A stretch of 64,000 bases of DNA from assembly GCF_019703515.2 (NCBI RefSeq), contig NC_059372.1, positions 19,441,931 through 19,505,930 of the forward strand, read 5' to 3'. Position numbers and translations under genes: made by a program. This DNA is from Myxocyprinus asiaticus. Its lineage: Eukaryota > Chordata > Actinopteri > Cypriniformes > Catostomidae. The notes under the pieces were generated by a model. That model saw only the letters and a program-made list of their open reading frames with translations, searched no databases and had not been told where the DNA came from. This document shows positions 60,336 to 64,000 of the stretch, piece by piece; position 1 is the first letter of the stretch; the number at the start of each line of letters is the position of its first letter.

Positions 60336-62629
60336 GTAAGAGATGCCGTAAGTCTGACTTCTGTCTGCTTATTTCCCTCCCTCTTTCTTTCTTCTCTTCA
60401 AATTTACTCAAGTTTGTTCCAAATCCTTATCAGAAGGGTTTACATTCTTCAGTGGAACACATACTGAGATATTTAGCATTTATTATTTATTTTTAATTTT
60501 TGGGTGAGCTATCCCTTTAAATGTGTTTTTCACAGTAACAGTTTGTGTTGTTGCAAGTGTGTTCAGCTTTTTTGTTTTTGTTGATGCTGAAACTAAATCT
60601 AGCTGAAGAATGTGGTGTAGATGTGTGACATCTGTCACACTGCATTAATTATGTCTTACTATTTTATCCTCATTCTATAAATGATGTATCCAAGATACTA
60701 CTTTGTTTTTGCTTTTGCATTGTTCTTAGAAGTGTGACTCCTTGCTGCACCCTAGTGGTCGACAGTAGAACTTCACCTGCTCTGTTGTTCAGATAATAAA
60801 CGCGAGTCATCAGTTGAAACTTGCGTACATATAAACCCTCCCTTCATCAAGAGACCACACTTAAAAATAAGAGTCACTTAAAATAATATTGCAGCAAAAA
60901 GCAGCCATTAGTAACCCATCTCCTTATCTGGAAACTTTGAGTAACCTAATCGATTCAGATTATGTCCTCAGTTAGCAACCAGCCGCTGGTGTCTGGATCT
61001 TTCCAGCCTGTTAGTAACCACAAAAAACCAACACACACACAAAGAGGCTTCCTGTAAGCAGGAGTGAAGGAGGAACCGAAAGAGATGAGTTCTCTCTCTT
61101 GGTGCATTGTGACAGTTCAGGGACATAAACTTTGACTTCCTTGTTCCATAATTACATTATTACTATTACATACAAGGATTGCAGGGTCGCATTGTTGCTT
61201 AATAGGTTCGACCTTTCTGATATCTAATTTGTGAAACCTTTATGCACTGAAAGGTATGTTTGATGCTTAGAAATGTGCTCAATCGAAACCCCTGATGTCA
61301 ATTATGCTAGTGTGTCTTCAAAGGTGCAAAGTTAAAGTTCACCCTCTTTTGTCCGCTCTTCACCAGCCTGCCTCATTTGTACAAAGTAAGCCAGTCCTTA
61401 TGCTGTACTATTGACAGAAATGTGATTTCCAGGCCGAGAAAAATAAAAAGGAAATTAATCATCTTAAAAAATCATGGAAGTTTAATTTAAAGGATGAATA
61501 TAACAATTTCTAAAACGTTTAAGTGGTTCAAAACTGCAATTTTTGACTGCAATCTCAAAATGATTTTTAGATGTTTTTATCCAGTTTTTTACAAATGAAT
61601 GGAAAAGTTATTGAAATGTATTGGTCAAAATGTGTGGGAAGTGAACCCTGCCTGTGGTGTTGATTTTGTCTGTTAAATAATTTGTGTGTAAATGAGTTTG
61701 TTTTACGAGCTGTGATCTTTGTAGAGGTGGATATCCAGTTGACCCCAGGTGTTTCGAAAGACCTCGCCCCCAGCCCCAACACTGGGCCCACTCCCGCTCC
61801 ACGGCAACACCGAGCTCACCGCAGTGGAGGAGCACGGGATGACCGCTACAGGTCAGGTAAGGAATTTTGTGTGACTTTGGCCAAGCTCAAATAAATGCAT
61901 GTGGTTTTACTGAAAGCCCTGCAAAAAATTATTTCCTTAATATGTATTTTAATCTTGTTTTCCTGTAAAAATATCTAAAAATCTTTAAAACAAGATAAAC
62001 CATCTTGAGAAGCAAAATTGTGCTAGATAATAAGACAGAGAATTTCAGAGAATATACCTTTTGACAATTTTTTCTGACAATGTTGTTAAGTTTAATAATT
62101 TAAATAAGAAAATAATATTTGCCAATGGCATAAGAAAAATAAATGTAAGAGTCTAATTTAAGGTATGTCTTTTAAAAAACATTTTGAACATCTTATTCAG
62201 TAAATGTATCTTGTTTTTAGGATGTATAAATATTTTTACTGGACAAAAATACTGATTTGGGAAAAAAAATAAAAAATGCTTTGAGACTAAGTGTGAACAC
62301 TTGATGTGTTTGTCACCAGCATAGAGAGGATTCTTTGTCTTTACATGAGTCAGTTTAGTAACTGCAGTCTCTGTTCTGCGACATTACTGGATGTCTTAAA
62401 TGTCTCCTGTCATGTGCTATTGTGTTATAGTTATTCTTTTCATTTGTCTTTCTGTACACTTTTGTCCCTCTTCTCCTCATCATGCTTTTTGTTGGTGAGC
62501 CAGATATTCACACAGAGGCTGTGCAGGCTGCTCTGGCCAGGCATAGAGAGGAGAAAATGGCCCTTCCCATGCCCACCAAGCGCCGTTCAGCCTTTGTCCA
62601 GTCTCCTGCGGAGAACTGCACTCCTCCCG
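60264..62629 (+). CDS. dip2b: DIP2 family gene (best match dip2b), exons 2-4, partial
   Basis: Three spliced coding blocks encode the N-terminal DMAP1-binding region of disco-interacting protein 2. This is a large protein with two adenylate-forming (AMP-binding-like) domains further downstream that has been linked to neuronal and axonal patterning and lipid/acyl metabolism. Visible landmarks in order are GDITQKGYEKKR, SGGARDDRYRSDIHTEAVQAAL and KMALPMPTKRRS; every exon junction falls after the first base of a codon, so all are phase 1. 'SGGARD.RYRSDIHTEAVQAAL' and 'EKMALPMPTKRRS' resemble DIP2B more than my recollection of DIP2A or DIP2C, so the paralogue call is moderately sure while the family call is near certain. 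The start-codon exon should lie upstream of the window and the rest downstream. Together the exons give about 110 residues of a protein of roughly 1,500. Confidence 0.9.
60336..61724. other. dip2b: dip2b intron 2
   Basis: GT donor at 60336 and AG ending at 61724. It contains a TTAA-MITE right-end remnant ('tgggtgagctatccctttaa', 60502-60521) and otherwise no recognised repeat. Confidence 0.8.
61725..61856 (+). CDS. dip2b: dip2b exon 3 (132 bp)
   Basis: The acceptor is TTTGTAG before 61725 and the donor is GTAAGG after 61856. Reading on from the phase-1 end of the previous exon, it encodes a Pro/Ser/Thr-rich linker (VDIQLTPGVSKDLAPSPNTG, then PTPAPRQHRAHR) ending in SGGARDDRYRS, the conserved end of the DIP2 N-terminal region. 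Using the AG two bases downstream as acceptor breaks the frame, which fixes the start. The linker is less conserved than its flanks, as expected for a disordered region. Confidence 0.9.
61857..62503. other. dip2b: dip2b intron 3
   Basis: GT at 61857 and CAG ending at 62503, with a T/C-rich stretch (62440-62490). Most of its first half is the foldback repeat at 61917-62280. Confidence 0.85.
61917..62280. mobile_element. Foldback MITE, second copy (in dip2b intron 3)
   Basis: It shares 'cttgttttcctgtaaaaat', 'taaaacaagat' and 'cttgagaagcaa' with 37732-38211, and the right half carries the complementary blocks ('acatcttattcagtaaatg'). It is more diverged than the first copy. Confidence 0.55.
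62504..62629 (+). CDS. dip2b: dip2b exon 4 (126 bp)
   Basis: The acceptor CCAG precedes 62504; with the base carried over it makes Asp and reads DIHTEAVQAALARHREEKMA, then LPMPTKRRSAFVQSPAENCT and PP. The final G is the first base of a codon that in DIP2 proteins begins the next exon as Asp (PPD-TSS). The donor is GTGGGT, a weaker fit to consensus than those of exons 2 and 3. A compound microsatellite begins only 17 bp downstream. The KRRS motif and HTEAVQAAL helix are family signatures. Confidence 0.92.
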
Positions 62630-62646
62630 GTGGGTCCTGCAAAGCC

Positions 62647-62661
62647 ATCTATCTATCTATC

Positions 62662-62716
<55 letters not shown>

Positions 62717-62738
62717 ACACACACACACACACACACAC
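62647..62738. repeat. Compound (ATCT)n(AG)n(AC)n microsatellite beside exon 4
   Basis: About 7 ATCT units, 18 AG units and 13 AC units in direct succession, starting 17 bp after the exon 4 donor. The Tc1-like end starts immediately after it. Confidence 0.95.
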
Positions 62739-62739
62739 T

Positions 62740-63745
62740 GGTGGCCAAAAATTTGGAATAATGTACAGATTTTGCTGTTATGGAAAGAAATTGGTACTTT
62801 TATTCACCAAAGTGGCATTCAGCTGATCACAATGTATTTTGTATCCAGTGTACAGGACATTAATAACGTGAAAAATTACTATTACAATTTGAAAAAAAAA
62901 TGTTCAGAACTTCTTAAACTACTTCAAAGAGTTCTCATAAATATCCTCCACGTGCAGCAATGACAGCTTTGCAGATCTTTGGCATTCTAACTGTCAGTTT
63001 GTCCAAATACTCAGGTGACATTTCACCCCACACTTCCTGTAGCACTTGCCATAGATGTGGCTGTCTTGTCGAGCACTTCTCACTCACCTTACAGTCTAGC
63101 TGATCCCACAAAAGCTCAATGGCGTTAAGATCCATAACTCTCTTTTCCAATGATCTGTTGTCCAGTGTCTGTGTTTACCCATTCAAACCTTTTCTTTTTG
63201 TTTTTCTGTTTCAAAAGTGGCTTTTTCTTTGCAATTTTTCGCATAAGGCCTGACCCCTGAGTCTTCTCTTTACTGTTGTACATTAAACTGGTGCTGAGCA
63301 GGTAGAATTCAATGAAGCTGTCAGCGGAGGACATGTTAGGCATCTATTTCTCAAACTAGAAACTCTGATGTACTTATCCTCTTGTTTAGTTGTACATCTG
63401 GCCTTCCACATCTCTTTCTGTCCTTGTTAGAGCCAGTTGTCCTTTGTCTTTAAAGACTGTAGTGTACACCTGAAATCTTCATTTTTTTTTGTTTGTTTTT
63501 TTGGCAATTTCAAGCATTGTATAGCCTTCATTCCTCAAAACAATGATTGACTGATGAGTTTCTAGAGAAAGCTGTTTCTTTTTTGCCATTTTTGACCTAA
63601 TATTGACCTTAAGACATGTCAGTCTATGGCATACTGTGGCAATTTAAAAACAAACACAAAGACAATGTTAAGCTTCATTTAATGAACCAAATAGCTTTCA
63701 GCTGTGTTTGAAATAATGGCAAATGATTTTCTAGTACACATTAAT
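62740..63745 (-). mobile_element. Tc1-like transposon relic in dip2b intron 4
   Basis: The end 'ctggtggccaaaaatttgga' and following 'ataatgtacagattttgctg' are the terminus of a common fish Tc1-like family. The opposite end is missing: homology runs to about 63745 without a terminus. A transposase pseudogene lies inside. Confidence 0.85.
62938..63589 (-). pseudogene. Tc1-like transposase pseudogene
   Basis: It starts at 63589 (MAKKKQLSLETHQSIIVLRN, then EGYTMLEIA), the paired-like helix-turn-helix. The middle has IAKKKPLLKQKNKKKRFEWV (about 63230-63175). The C-terminus is DLNAIELLWDQLDCKV to CKAVIAARGGYL, holding the third catalytic acidic residue region (usual motif DLNPIE; here DLNAIE). The DDE core between FEWV and DLNAIE is largely deleted, and frames change. 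Non-functional. Confidence 0.88.
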
Positions 63746-63779
63746 GTGATGAAACAAATGACAATAAAATGCAAAGTAA

Positions 63780-63928
63780 TCTCTTCAGTAATCAAAATAC
63801 TTTTTGAATGTAACTGTATTCTAATTACCAGTAATTTAAATTGTAACTGTAGTGGAATACGGTTACTTATATTTTGTATTTTAAATACGTAATCCTGTTA
63901 CATGTATTCCGTTTCTCCCCAACCCTGT
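63780..63928. mobile_element. End of a fish DNA repeat ('ccccaaccctg' terminus)
   Basis: It ends 'tccccaaccctg' at 63928, preceded by 'gttacatgtattccg' and several imperfect 'gtaactgta...gtaatt' repeats, as in a widespread fish element. The other terminus is not in view. The last 72 bases of the window show nothing. Confidence 0.5.
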
Positions 63929-64000
63929 CTGTCAGCATATTGATTATTAGTCATAACGCAACGCTTCCTATATCAGTGCATTCCCCCTTCTCCTAAAATG

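Overview
The window looks like teleost nuclear DNA, most likely from a cypriniform (carp/minnow-like) fish. This is inferred from the dense mix of fish-type hAT-like elements, TTAA-flanked miniature elements, a tRNA-derived SINE, CR1/L2-type and L1-type LINEs and a Tc1-like element, together with a vertebrate split gene. There are no operons, CRISPR arrays, rRNA genes or free-standing tRNA genes.

Only one host gene is visible. Three small plus-strand exons at 60264-60335, 61725-61856 and 62504-62629 keep compatible splice phases (1-1-1) and encode the N-terminal DMAP1-binding region of a disco-interacting protein 2 homologue, best matching DIP2B (dip2b). The exon carrying the start codon was not seen, and DIP2 genes have a very long first intron. 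The simplest reading is therefore that positions 1 to about 60263 are intron 1 of dip2b and the 3' end of the window is introns 2-4. The gene continues beyond position 64000.

Layout. 1-10.2 kb: non-autonomous TIR elements (646-1535, 4107-6009, TTAA-flanked 6587-8170 containing a SINE, foldback 8193-8406). 10.2-14.5 kb: a decayed ZBED/hAT transposon on the minus strand carrying a pure (TG)67 tract. 14.66-22.07 kb: a minus-strand L1-type LINE bounded by a 15-bp target-site duplication, interrupted by a 2-kb hAT-like element that itself holds a SINE. 22.7-27.8 kb: nested hAT-like elements (23506-25895 with a perfect 8-bp duplication, containing 24022-24460 and 24672-25552; then 26099-27772). 28.9-35.6 kb: a CR1/L2-type LINE (B) split by insertion of a second LINE (A). 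36-50.5 kb: overlapping TIR-element fragments, a foldback element, a 77-bp local duplication and a possible solo LTR. 51.36-57.13 kb: a composite element with perfect 12-bp termini and a 6-bp duplication, holding a 3'-truncated LINE A copy, an 80-bp minisatellite and a hAT with a perfect 8-bp duplication. 58.4-59.4 kb: TTAA miniature elements. 60.3-62.6 kb: dip2b exons. 62.7-63.9 kb: a compound microsatellite, a Tc1 relic and another repeat end.

The transposon genes all look inactive: frameshifts, in-frame stops (several at former CGA or TGC codons) and, in the L1 reverse transcriptase, YADG in place of YADD. The interest of the window lies in the insertion chronology that the nested duplications record. 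I found no convincing new gene system.
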